Shown piece by piece: positions 1 to 5,447 of a stretch of DNA of 5,447 nucleotides. This stretch comes from Burkholderiales bacterium (GTDB lineage: Bacteria; Pseudomonadota; Gammaproteobacteria; Burkholderiales; Casimicrobiaceae): the NCBI GenBank assembly GCA_025935435.1, contig JAICVH010000204.1, forward strand, positions 1-5,447. Reading direction: 5' to 3'. The position numbers were made by a program, and so were the translations under genes. The first letter of the stretch is position 1. Every line of letters begins with the position of its first letter. The notes under the pieces are model-generated. The model did not search any database. It saw only the letters and a program-made list of their open reading frames with translations, and was not told where the DNA came from.

Positions 1-1791
1 CTGTACCGGCAATTCGCCGTCACGATTGCGATGTCCGTCGTGATCTCGGGCCTCGTCGCGCTGACGCTGTCGCCTGCGCTATGCGCGCTGATACTGAAGC
101 CGCACGAGGCGCCGAATCGTTTCTTCGCGTGGTTCAACGACTGGTTCGGACGCGTCACCGCGCGCTACAGCGACGGCGTCGTCTGGATGCTGCGCCGCGG
201 CGTCATCGGCGCCGTCCTGTTCCTCGGGATGGTCGCGCTGACCGCGTGGCTGTGGCGCGTCACGCCGGGGAGTCTCGTGCCCGACGAGGACCAGGGGTTC
301 TACATCAGCGCCGTCATCCTTCCCGACGGCGCGACGCTCGAGCGCACCGACAAGGTCGTCGCGAAAGTGGCCGAAGCGATCCGCTCCAACCCCAACAACC
401 AGGACATCGTCGCGTTCACCGGCTTCGACTTCATCGGCGGCGGTTTTCGCAACAACGCCGCGACGATCTTCGTCACGCAGAAGCACTGGGACGAACGCGA
501 CGTGACGACGCCGCAACTCGTCGGCGAACTGTTCATGAAAACGGCGGGCATCAAGGAAGCGCTCGTGCTGGCCTTCAACCCGCCGCCGATCTTCGGCCTC
601 GGCACGGCGGGCGGGTTCGAGTTCTACATTCAGAATCGCGGCGACGGCGGATCGCGCCGGCTGTCCGAAGTGACGCAGGCGTTTCTGGCGCGCGCGAACC
701 AGGATCCGCAGCTCGGCGGCGCGCAGACGTTGTGGCGCGCAACCGTGCCTCAGCTCTCGGTCGACGTCGATCGCGAGAAGGCGAAGACGCTCGGCATTCC
801 GATCTCCGACATCTTCGCCGCGCTGTCGGCGACGCTCGGCAACTACTACGTCAACGACTTCAACCGCTACGGCCGCGCCTGGCAGGTGCTGATGTCCGCC
901 GAGCCGAGCTATCGCAATCGTCCGGACGATATCGGTGCCGTGTACGTGCGCTCGGCGAAGGGGGAGATGATTCCGCTGTCGTCGGTCGCTACCGTGCGCT
1001 ACGCGTCCGGACCCGACGTACTCGAGCGCTTCAACAATCTGCCGTCGGTGAAGGTTATCGGCCAGGGAGCACCGGGAACCAGCTCCGGGCAGGCGATCGC
1101 CCGCGTCGAGCAGATCGCGCGGGAAGTGCTGCCCGCAGAGTTCAGCTTCGACTGGGGCGGCACGTCGTACCAGGAAAAACGGGCGAGCGGCGCGGCGACG
1201 TTTTCGCTCGGGCTCGCGGTCGTCATGGTGTTCCTGATCCTCGCCGCGCAGTACGAGCGGCTGTCGCTGCCGCTGTCGGTGTTGCTCGCACTGCCGTTCG
1301 GGACCTTCGGCGCGCTCGCCGCAATCTGGCTGCGCGGGCTCACCAACGACGTGTATTTCCAGATCGGCCTCGTCACGCTGCTCGGGCTCGCGGCAAAGAA
1401 CGCGATCCTGATCGTCGAGTTCGCGGTGCTCAAGACGCACGAGGGACTGTCGCCGTCGGCCGCGGCCATCGAGGCATCGCGCCTTCGGTTCCGGCCGATC
1501 CTGATGACGTCGCTTGCCTTCATCCTCGGCGTGACGCCACTCGCGATCTCGACCGGTGCGGGCGCCGGTGCGCGACACTCGACTGGCACCGGCGTCATGG
1601 GCGGGATGCTCGCGGCGACGTTCCTCGCCATCTTCTTCGTGCCGCTGTTCTACCGCGTGATCACCGAGCGACGGCTGATCGAACGTCGCAGCCACGACGA
1701 GTTGCTCGAAGAAGTACGCCATCTACGGACGACCGCGCACCACGTGCCGCGCACACCGGGGCACCCGCCGGTGCCCGCTCATGGAGATTGA
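1..1791 (+). CDS. RND multidrug efflux transporter, HAE1/AcrB family (5'-truncated)
   Basis: Inner-membrane subunit of a tripartite efflux pump that exchanges protons for drugs or other amphiphiles and passes them to an outer-membrane channel. The frame is open from base 1, so the start is missing; 596 codons remain, beginning near AcrB residue 470 (AcrB has about 1049). Visible in order, numbered from base 1: TM6 (codons 8-30, with the SPALCALILKP motif), TM7 (65-82), the second periplasmic porter/docking half opening with VPDEDQG (93-99) and including the FNPPPIFGLGTAGGF loop, then TM8-TM12 (about 401-550). Lys466 in GLAAKNAILIVEFA, Arg496 and Thr503 align with AcrB Lys940, Arg971 and Thr978 of the proton relay; the TM4 aspartates lie upstream of the window. 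The C-terminus is a 40-residue charged, then Pro/His-rich cytoplasmic tail. The outer-membrane partner gene follows directly, so they form an operon. Family is certain; substrate and ortholog (MexF-, BpeF- or AcrB-like) cannot be fixed. Confidence 0.96.
   Translation: MYRQFAVTIAMSVVISGLVALTLSPALCALILKPHEAPNRFFAWFNDWFGRVTARYSDGVVWMLRRGVIGAVLFLGMVALTAWLWRVTPGSLVPDEDQGFYISAVILPDGATLERTDKVVAKVAEAIRSNPNNQDIVAFTGFDFIGGGFRNNAATIFVTQKHWDERDVTTPQLVGELFMKTAGIKEALVLAFNPPPIFGLGTAGGFEFYIQNRGDGGSRRLSEVTQAFLARANQDPQLGGAQTLWRATVPQLSVDVDREKAKTLGIPISDIFAALSATLGNYYVNDFNRYGRAWQVLMSAEPSYRNRPDDIGAVYVRSAKGEMIPLSSVATVRYASGPDVLERFNNLPSVKVIGQGAPGTSSGQAIARVEQIAREVLPAEFSFDWGGTSYQEKRASGAATFSLGLAVVMVFLILAAQYERLSLPLSVLLALPFGTFGALAAIWLRGLTNDVYFQIGLVTLLGLAAKNAILIVEFAVLKTHEGLSPSAAAIEASRLRFRPILMTSLAFILGVTPLAISTGAGAGARHSTGTGVMGGMLAATFLAIFFVPLFYRVITERRLIERRSHDELLEEVRHLRTTAHHVPRTPGHPPVPAHGD
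1783..1786 (+). promoter_or_regulatory. Shine-Dalgarno GGAG deciding the start of the outer-membrane channel gene
   Basis: GGAG lies inside the last codons of the transporter gene, 9 bases before GTG 1796. No purine-rich site precedes the alternative in-frame ATG at 1781 (upstream bases are cccgccggtgcccgctc). The same CATGGAG context precedes the ATG at 5258, which supports it as a ribosome-binding site in this genome. Confidence 0.65.
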
Positions 1792-1795
1792 CGCC

Positions 1796-3229
1796 GTGCG
1801 GAAACACCTGACCCATACGTTCGCGATCGGGACGCTCGTCGCGCTGCTCGCCGGCTGCGCGACGACGACGCCGTCGGCACCGCCGGCGGTCGATCTGCCC
1901 GCGCCGACGACGACCGAACTGCACCTCGAGCGCTGGTGGACGAATTTCAACGACCCCGCGTTGACGTCGCTCGTCGGCGAGGCGCTGCAGCACAACCTCG
2001 ACCTGCAGGCGGCGATGGCGCGCATCGAAACCGCGCGCGCCCAGGTGAAGCTTGCGCAGTCGGATCTGTATCCGAGCCTGTCGCTCGGCGCCAATGCTGC
2101 GCGCACGCGCTCGACGCAGGTCGGAACGAATCCGCTGCCGCCCGGGTTCGCGGCGACCGGCAACGACATCCGCATCGCACTCAACGCATCGTACGAGGTC
2201 GATCTGTGGGGCAAATACCGGACCGCCACGCGCGCTGCCCAGAACGATCTGCTGGCGACGCAGTACGCGCGTGAAACGGTGCAAACGGTCATCGCCGCTG
2301 AGGTGGCGCGCGCGTATTTCGGTCTGCTCGCCGCCGACGCACAACTGCGCCTGTTGCAGGACACGCTCGCGCTGCGCAACGAAACGGTGACGCTGCAGAA
2401 GGACCGCGCGCAGGCGGGCGTCATCGGCGAATACGATCTTTCGCAGGCAATCGCCGAACGCGCGGCGGTCGCGGCCGACATCGCGACCGCGCAACGCGCC
2501 GTTGCGCAGTTCGAATCGGCGCTCGCTGCGCTCACCGGACGTTCGCCGCGCGACGTGTACACGCCAAATGTCGTGCGCGACGCATCGCCTGCCGCGCTGG
2601 TCAGCGTGCCGACCGTACCCGGCGGGCTGCCGTCGAACATGCTCGAGCGCCGACCCGACGTGCGCCAGTTCGAAAAGCAGCTGGTGGCAGCGAGCCTGCG
2701 TGTGGACCGTGCACGCGCCGACTATTTTCCGTCGCTGTCGCTGACCGGCGCGCTCGGTACCGAATCCGGTGCGTTGCGCCACCTGTTCAGCGGGCCCGCA
2801 TTCATCTGGTCGCTTGGCGCGGGCTTGGCGCAGCCGTTGATCGGACTGAAGGCGATCGAGGCCAACGTCGACGCGCAAACAGCGCGCCGTGAGGAAATCG
2901 TCGTCGGATATCGGCAGACGGTGCAGGCGGCGTTTCGCGACGTGCACGATGCGCTTGCAGCGAACGAGACGACGCGTCAGGCGCTTGCCGCGCAATCCGA
3001 ACGTCGCGAAAGCCTGCAGCGTGCCGTGGAGCTTTCCGATCTGCGCTACAAGTCCGGCTATTCGCCGTATCTCGAGGTGCTGGATGCACAACGGCAGCTG
3101 CTGCAGGCGCAGACGCTGCAGATACTGGCGGCGCGCGACGTTCGCCTCGCGCTCGTCGATCTCGCGAAGGCGCTCGGCGGCGGCTGGGAGTACGAGACGG
3201 CCGTCGAGCCGACGGCCGCGGTAAAGTAG
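1796..3229 (+). CDS. Outer-membrane efflux lipoprotein, OprM/NodT family
   Basis: Trimeric outer-membrane duct of the RND pump, forming a beta-barrel plus a periplasmic alpha-helical tunnel. From GTG 1796 it has 477 residues, close to OprM (485). The N-terminus MRKHLTHTFAIGTLVALLAGC is a lipoprotein signal with lipobox LAGC; Cys21 would be lipidated, and Ala at +2 is compatible with outer-membrane sorting. Two OEP repeats follow (about 50-230 and 260-450). The first has ERWWTNFNDPALTSLV and YEVDLWGK (133-140). The second has the NodT-family signature GLPSNMLERRPDV (RRPDV at 285-289), then RADYFPSLSLTGALG. I chose GTG 1796 over ATG 1781 because of the GGAG site and because the longer form would add acidic residues before the signal peptide; with ATG 1781 it would overlap the transporter by 11 bases. 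Coupling to the transporter implies co-expression. The TAG stop shares its last base with an inverted-repeat element. Confidence 0.94.
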   Translation: MRKHLTHTFAIGTLVALLAGCATTTPSAPPAVDLPAPTTTELHLERWWTNFNDPALTSLVGEALQHNLDLQAAMARIETARAQVKLAQSDLYPSLSLGANAARTRSTQVGTNPLPPGFAATGNDIRIALNASYEVDLWGKYRTATRAAQNDLLATQYARETVQTVIAAEVARAYFGLLAADAQLRLLQDTLALRNETVTLQKDRAQAGVIGEYDLSQAIAERAAVAADIATAQRAVAQFESALAALTGRSPRDVYTPNVVRDASPAALVSVPTVPGGLPSNMLERRPDVRQFEKQLVAASLRVDRARADYFPSLSLTGALGTESGALRHLFSGPAFIWSLGAGLAQPLIGLKAIEANVDAQTARREEIVVGYRQTVQAAFRDVHDALAANETTRQALAAQSERRESLQRAVELSDLRYKSGYSPYLEVLDAQRQLLQAQTLQILAARDVRLALVDLAKALGGGWEYETAVEPTAAVK

Positions 3230-3309
3230 GGTCAGACTCGACTTTCGCTGCTTCTACAATAATTCGCGTTGCCAAGAATCGTCCGGCGAACAAAAGTCGA
3301 GTCTGACCC
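3229..3309. repeat. 81-bp element with perfect 17-bp terminal inverted repeats
   Basis: The left arm GGGTCAGACTCGACTTT (3229-3245) is the exact reverse complement of the right arm AAAGTCGAGTCTGACCC (3293-3309). The 47-base spacer (3246-3292) is locally AT-richer than the flanking genes (TTCTACAATAATT at 3252-3264). Pairing stops exactly at both ends: 3228/3310 and 3246/3292 do not match. There is no coding capacity and no T-tract after the right arm, so it does not look like an intrinsic terminator. Perfect arms with a short non-coding core suggest a miniature mobile or REP/BIME-like repeat mobilised in trans. I recall GGGTCAGA...CGACTTT-type repeats near IS200-like/REP-associated tyrosine transposase genes in proteobacteria, but this is unverified memory. 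No such transposase gene is in the window. Confidence 0.75.
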
Positions 3310-3318
3310 CACCGCGCA

Positions 3319-4086
3319 ATGAACGTCATCGACACGCGGTTACCCGAGCTTCTGCGCGGCAAGCGACCGCTGCTCGGCATGTTCGTCGGCATTCCAGCGC
3401 CGTCGCTCGTCGAGATGTGCGGGCACGCGGGCGTCGATTTCGTCATCGTCGACAACGAGCATGGACCGGCCGGCATCGAATCCACCGAGCACATGCTCCG
3501 CGCTGCGCGGGCGAGCGGCGTCATTCCGATCGTTCGCACGCTGGAACCGGACATCCTCCGCGTGCTCGACATCGGCGCATCCGCCATCCAGGTTCCGCAA
3601 GTCAATTCGGCGGAGCAGGCGCGGCGCATCGTCGCGGCAGCGAAATATCCGCCGATTGGCATGCGCGGTGCGGCATTCTCAACGCGTGCCGCCGGATACG
3701 GATTCTTTGCGGGCGATCGTCATGTCGCCGATTCCAATGCCGGCACCGCGGTAATCGTCATGACCGAGACGCGCGCCGCGATCGAGCAACTGGACGACAT
3801 ACTGTCCGTTCCCGGAATCGACGCGGTGTTCTTCGGCCCGAACGACCTGTCGTTTTCTTTCGGTCATCCTGGGCAGATGAACCACCCGGATGTAATCGGC
3901 GCGATCGAACACGGCATCGAGCGCGCGCTCGCGCATGGCGTTGCGCCCGGCGTGCTGGCGCTCAATCCCGAAGACTTTCACCGCTGGCGGCAGAAGGGCG
4001 CGCGCTACCTGCCGATGGTGTTGTCGGGACTCGTCGGTAACGCGTTGCGCGCGACGGTTGCGGGCGCACGTTCGACGGGCGGTTGA
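3319..4086 (+). CDS. HpcH/HpaI-family class II aldolase/citrate lyase-like protein
   Basis: Cytoplasmic TIM-barrel enzyme of the HpcH/HpaI family, which reversibly cleaves 4-hydroxy-2-oxo acids to pyruvate or a related keto acid plus an aldehyde, using a divalent metal. The length of 255 residues is typical. Aligned from memory with E. coli HpaI: catalytic base His48 in VDNEHGP, pyruvate-binding Arg73 (PIVRT), the GMRGAAFSTRAAGYG segment (114-128), and metal ligands Glu150 (VMTETR) and Asp176 (GPNDLS). All key residues are present, so it should be active. Relatives act on 4-hydroxy-2-oxoheptanedioate or 2-keto-3-deoxy-L-rhamnonate; the substrate cannot be told here and no catabolic neighbours are present. 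ATG 3319 is the only possible upstream start, because an in-frame TGA lies at 3304-3306 inside the repeat arm, and it matches the family N-terminus. No Shine-Dalgarno sequence precedes it (bases 3306-3318 are pyrimidine-rich). It converges with the minus-strand gene downstream. Confidence 0.92.
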   Translation: MNVIDTRLPELLRGKRPLLGMFVGIPAPSLVEMCGHAGVDFVIVDNEHGPAGIESTEHMLRAARASGVIPIVRTLEPDILRVLDIGASAIQVPQVNSAEQARRIVAAAKYPPIGMRGAAFSTRAAGYGFFAGDRHVADSNAGTAVIVMTETRAAIEQLDDILSVPGIDAVFFGPNDLSFSFGHPGQMNHPDVIGAIEHGIERALAHGVAPGVLALNPEDFHRWRQKGARYLPMVLSGLVGNALRATVAGARSTGG

Positions 4087-4101
4087 CCAGGCGGCGCCTG
4101 G
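4087..4101. terminator. Possible small bidirectional hairpin between convergent genes
   Basis: CCAGGC (4087-4092), loop GGC, GCCTGG (4096-4101): a perfect 6-bp GC-rich stem starting one base after the aldolase stop, in the 25-base gap before the stop of the minus-strand gene. The position suits a shared terminator, but neither side has a T-tract, so it may only be an mRNA 3'-end hairpin or chance. Confidence 0.3.
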
Positions 4102-4111
4102 CGGCACGTGC

Positions 4112-5086
4112 CTATTGCAGGCTGGGTTTCTTCAGCAGCGCACTCCGATCGACCGAGTGCACGATGACGTTCTTCGGCTTGCCGTCACGCGCCAGCGTCA
4201 ATGGCACGTCGACGCCGGCGGGACCGCGCTGCCACACCTTCCGGTAGAAGTCGGCGAGGTCCTCGACGGCTTCACCCGCGACCGCCCGCACGACGTCGCC
4301 GAGGCGCACGCCGGCGCGTTCTGCCGGTCCTTCGGTCGCGAGACCCTGGACCGTGATGCCTTCCTTGGACTCGGCGCTGTAGACACCAAGCCACGGCCGC
4401 GGCGGACGGTCGGGCCGCCCAGTACGAAGCATCGAATCGAGGATCGGATCGATCAGCTCGCTCGGCACGAACATGTTGCCCTTGACCGTGTCGTCGCCTG
4501 CCGATTCCTGCACGAACAGCGAACCGATCCCGACCAGTCGGCCGTTGCCGTCGAGGAGCGCGGCGCCGCTCCACTCCGGGTGGGGCGGGGTCGTGAACAG
4601 TGCCTCGTCGAGCAGGTACTCCCAGTAGCCGGCGAACTCGCGCCGCGCGAACACGCGTGCGCGCAATGCATGACCGCGACCGCCGTGACCGATGACGAAC
4701 ACGTCGTCGTCCAGGTCGGCCGATTCGACGTCCGTGCGAGGCACCGGACGCAAATCGAGCTTGCCGAGCGGTTGCACGAGACCGAGGCCCGTGACCTGGT
4801 CGTAAGCGAGGGCGTGACCGGGAACGACGTGGCCCGAGTGCGTCGTGAGCCAGATCGATTCGGCCTCGGTAATCAGGTAACCAATCGTCAGCACGAGCCC
4901 GGTGTCGTCGATGACGACGCCATTGCCGGTCCGCTCGGTGCCGAGAATCGACGCGGTGAACGCGTCCTCCGGAATTTCGACATGCAGCGCGACGACCCCA
5001 TCGAGCGGCACGCTCAGATCGAACGGCACCTCGCCGCTCTTCGGCTGCAGCTCGGAAGGAAACGCCCAATGCGTCGGTTCGGCCAC
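4112..5086 (-). CDS. Trypsin/HtrA-like PDZ protein with degenerate catalytic triad (probable pseudoprotease)
   Basis: The 324-residue protein has an S1C (HtrA/DegP-like) double-barrel fold at about 28-220 and one PDZ domain at about 230-312 (RPWLGVYSAES, then GPAERAGVRLGDVVRAVAGEAV). The protease landmarks are all recognisable but altered. GLVLTIGYLI (63-72) stands where HtrA has GYIVTNNHVV, so the catalytic His is Tyr70. VTGLGLVQ (98-105) stands where HtrA has KTDLALL, so the Asp is Gly100. EWSGAALLDGNGRLVGIGS (171-189) retains Ser173. With two of three triad residues gone, peptidase activity is unlikely; a binding or scaffolding role through PDZ is the inference. I recall similar proteins annotated as serine protease or signal protein PDZ in alpha- and betaproteobacteria. 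The N-terminus MAEPTHWAFPSELQPKSGE has no signal peptide or membrane segment, unlike periplasmic HtrA. GTG 5086 is the first possible start after the in-frame stop at 5132-5134; its ribosome-binding site is weak. Confidence 0.85.
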   Translation of the reverse strand: MAEPTHWAFPSELQPKSGEVPFDLSVPLDGVVALHVEIPEDAFTASILGTERTGNGVVIDDTGLVLTIGYLITEAESIWLTTHSGHVVPGHALAYDQVTGLGLVQPLGKLDLRPVPRTDVESADLDDDVFVIGHGGRGHALRARVFARREFAGYWEYLLDEALFTTPPHPEWSGAALLDGNGRLVGIGSLFVQESAGDDTVKGNMFVPSELIDPILDSMLRTGRPDRPPRPWLGVYSAESKEGITVQGLATEGPAERAGVRLGDVVRAVAGEAVEDLADFYRKVWQRGPAGVDVPLTLARDGKPKNVIVHSVDRSALLKKPSLQ

Positions 5087-5257
5087 GTGTCGTCTGATGT
5101 GTTCGTAACGGGCGATCGTCGAGTAACCCGGTTACAGCCGCGCTGCGCGTCTGACCGGATCGCCATCCGGCTGCCCGCGGTCATACTACGCGACTGGCAC
5201 CCGACGCCGCGAGCCATTGGGCATCGTTCGTGCCGGATCGTTCATGGAGCGTGTTGG
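5087..5257. other. Divergent intergenic region with two short dyads
   Basis: These 171 bases separate the minus-strand PDZ gene from the plus-strand ankyrin gene and should hold promoters for both. I found no convincing -35/-10 pair on either strand. Two perfect dyads stand out: GTAACC-C-GGTTAC at 5123-5135, and CCGGAT-CGCC-ATCCGG at 5155-5170. The first is operator-like in size and sits 37 bases upstream of the GTG 5086 start; the second could form a hairpin without a T-tract. CCGGATCG recurs at 5233-5240. A regulatory role is unproven, since short dyads occur by chance in GC-rich DNA. Confidence 0.35.
5246..5249 (+). promoter_or_regulatory. Shine-Dalgarno GGAG of the ankyrin gene
   Basis: GGAG lies 8 bases before ATG 5258. 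This sets the start there rather than at the in-frame ATG 5288, which has no comparable site. Confidence 0.65.
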
Positions 5258-5447
5258 ATGCCAAGGCGGCGGCTGTCTGCTGGTTTCATGTGGCGCGTGT
5301 TCGGCGCACTGGCGCTGGCACTCGTCGCGTCCGCGAGCGCGCAGGTGCCACCGTCGGCTGCGGAACGGGCCGCGTACACCGGACTGTTCGCCGCCGCCGC
5401 GCGCGGTGATTCGGCCGAGATCGCGCGACTGGCCGCAACCGGGACCC
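5258..5447 (+). CDS. Exported ankyrin-repeat protein (3'-truncated)
   Basis: The first 63 codons of a gene that runs off the window. The N-terminus MPRRRLSAGFMWRVFGALAL continues into LVASASAQVPP: a basic n-region, a hydrophobic core (about 14-26) and an ASA-Q signal peptidase I site, cleaving after Ala28. The mature part starts with a short linker, then LFAAAARGDSAEIARLAATG (43-62), which matches the helix-turn-helix opening of an ankyrin repeat (consensus L..A...G....V..LL..G). It is therefore probably a periplasmic ankyrin protein mediating protein contacts. The number of repeats and any extra domain cannot be seen. It is divergent from the PDZ pseudoprotease gene. ATG 5258 is supported by GGAG at 5246-5249; starting at ATG 5288 would still leave a plausible signal peptide (MWRVFGALALALVASASA). 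Only one repeat start is visible, so the ankyrin call is good but not certain. Confidence 0.75.
   Translation, partial: MPRRRLSAGFMWRVFGALALALVASASAQVPPSAAERAAYTGLFAAAARGDSAEIARLAATGT

Noticed and set aside
79..1722. 547-codon minus-strand reading frame opposite the RND transporter
   Set aside because: The translation is Arg/Asp/Glu-rich low-complexity text typical of the antisense of GC-rich coding DNA; the plus-strand frame matches a well-known family throughout.
1661..3091. 476-codon minus-strand frame opposite the outer-membrane channel gene
   Set aside because: Rich in Arg with no recognisable domain; the opposite strand carries NodT/OprM signatures along its whole length.
3269..3297. 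TTGCCA at 3269-3274 as a -35 box driving the aldolase gene
   Set aside because: 17 bases downstream the sequence is AAAAGT, which does not resemble a -10 box.
3229..3309. Inverted repeat as an intrinsic terminator for the efflux operon
   Set aside because: The loop is 47 bases and no T-run follows the right arm (it is followed by CACCGCGCAATG).
2802..3662. 286-codon minus-strand frame spanning the repeat element and parts of two genes
   Set aside because: No domain or ribosome-binding site; it overlaps two well-supported plus-strand genes and reads as GC-bias shadow.
5195..5209. TGGCAC as the -24 half of a sigma-54 promoter before the ankyrin gene
   Set aside because: The required GC of the -12 element is absent at the right spacing (bases 5208-5209 are CG).
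5244..5257. ATG 5244 as the start of a different gene
   Set aside because: It lies in another frame giving Cys/Gly-rich text without a signal peptide, and its GGAG is better used by ATG 5258, whose product has a clear signal peptide and ankyrin motif.

Overview
The window reads as chromosomal DNA of a GC-rich Gram-negative bacterium. An RND drug-efflux pump paired with an OprM/NodT-type outer-membrane lipoprotein requires a double membrane. The codon use (GCG, CTC, GTC, GAC and CGC dominate) and the protein types suggest a betaproteobacterium, probably of the Burkholderiales. That placement is inference; no marker gene is present.

Layout: (1) Bases 1-1791, plus strand, hold the 3' two thirds of an HAE1-family RND transporter gene whose start lies upstream of the window. 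(2) Bases 1796-3229, plus strand, encode the outer-membrane channel lipoprotein of the same pump; the GTG start I prefer lies 4 bases after the transporter stop, so the two are co-transcribed. The periplasmic adaptor and any regulator would be expected upstream, outside the window. (3) Bases 3229-3309 hold a compact element with perfect 17-bp terminal inverted repeats that fills nearly all of the intergenic space. (4) Bases 3319-4086, plus strand, encode an HpcH/HpaI-family class II aldolase with all key catalytic and metal-binding residues. (5) A 25-base convergent gap holds a small GC-rich hairpin. (6) Bases 4112-5086, minus strand, encode a trypsin/HtrA-like domain plus a PDZ domain in which the catalytic His and Asp are replaced, so it is most likely a pseudoprotease. 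(7) A 171-base divergent intergenic region holds two small dyads. (8) Bases 5258-5447, plus strand, hold the start of an exported ankyrin-repeat protein that runs off the end.

How they work together: the first two genes form a tripartite efflux system (inner-membrane proton/drug antiporter plus outer-membrane duct). The aldolase has no pathway partner here, and the sequence does not link it to efflux. The pseudoprotease and the ankyrin protein are transcribed divergently from one short region and both carry protein-interaction modules, but a functional link is only a guess. I see no RNA gene, CRISPR array, transposase or prophage gene. The features most worth a second look are the inverted-repeat element and the inactivated protease domain. 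I do not see strong evidence for a new multi-gene system.
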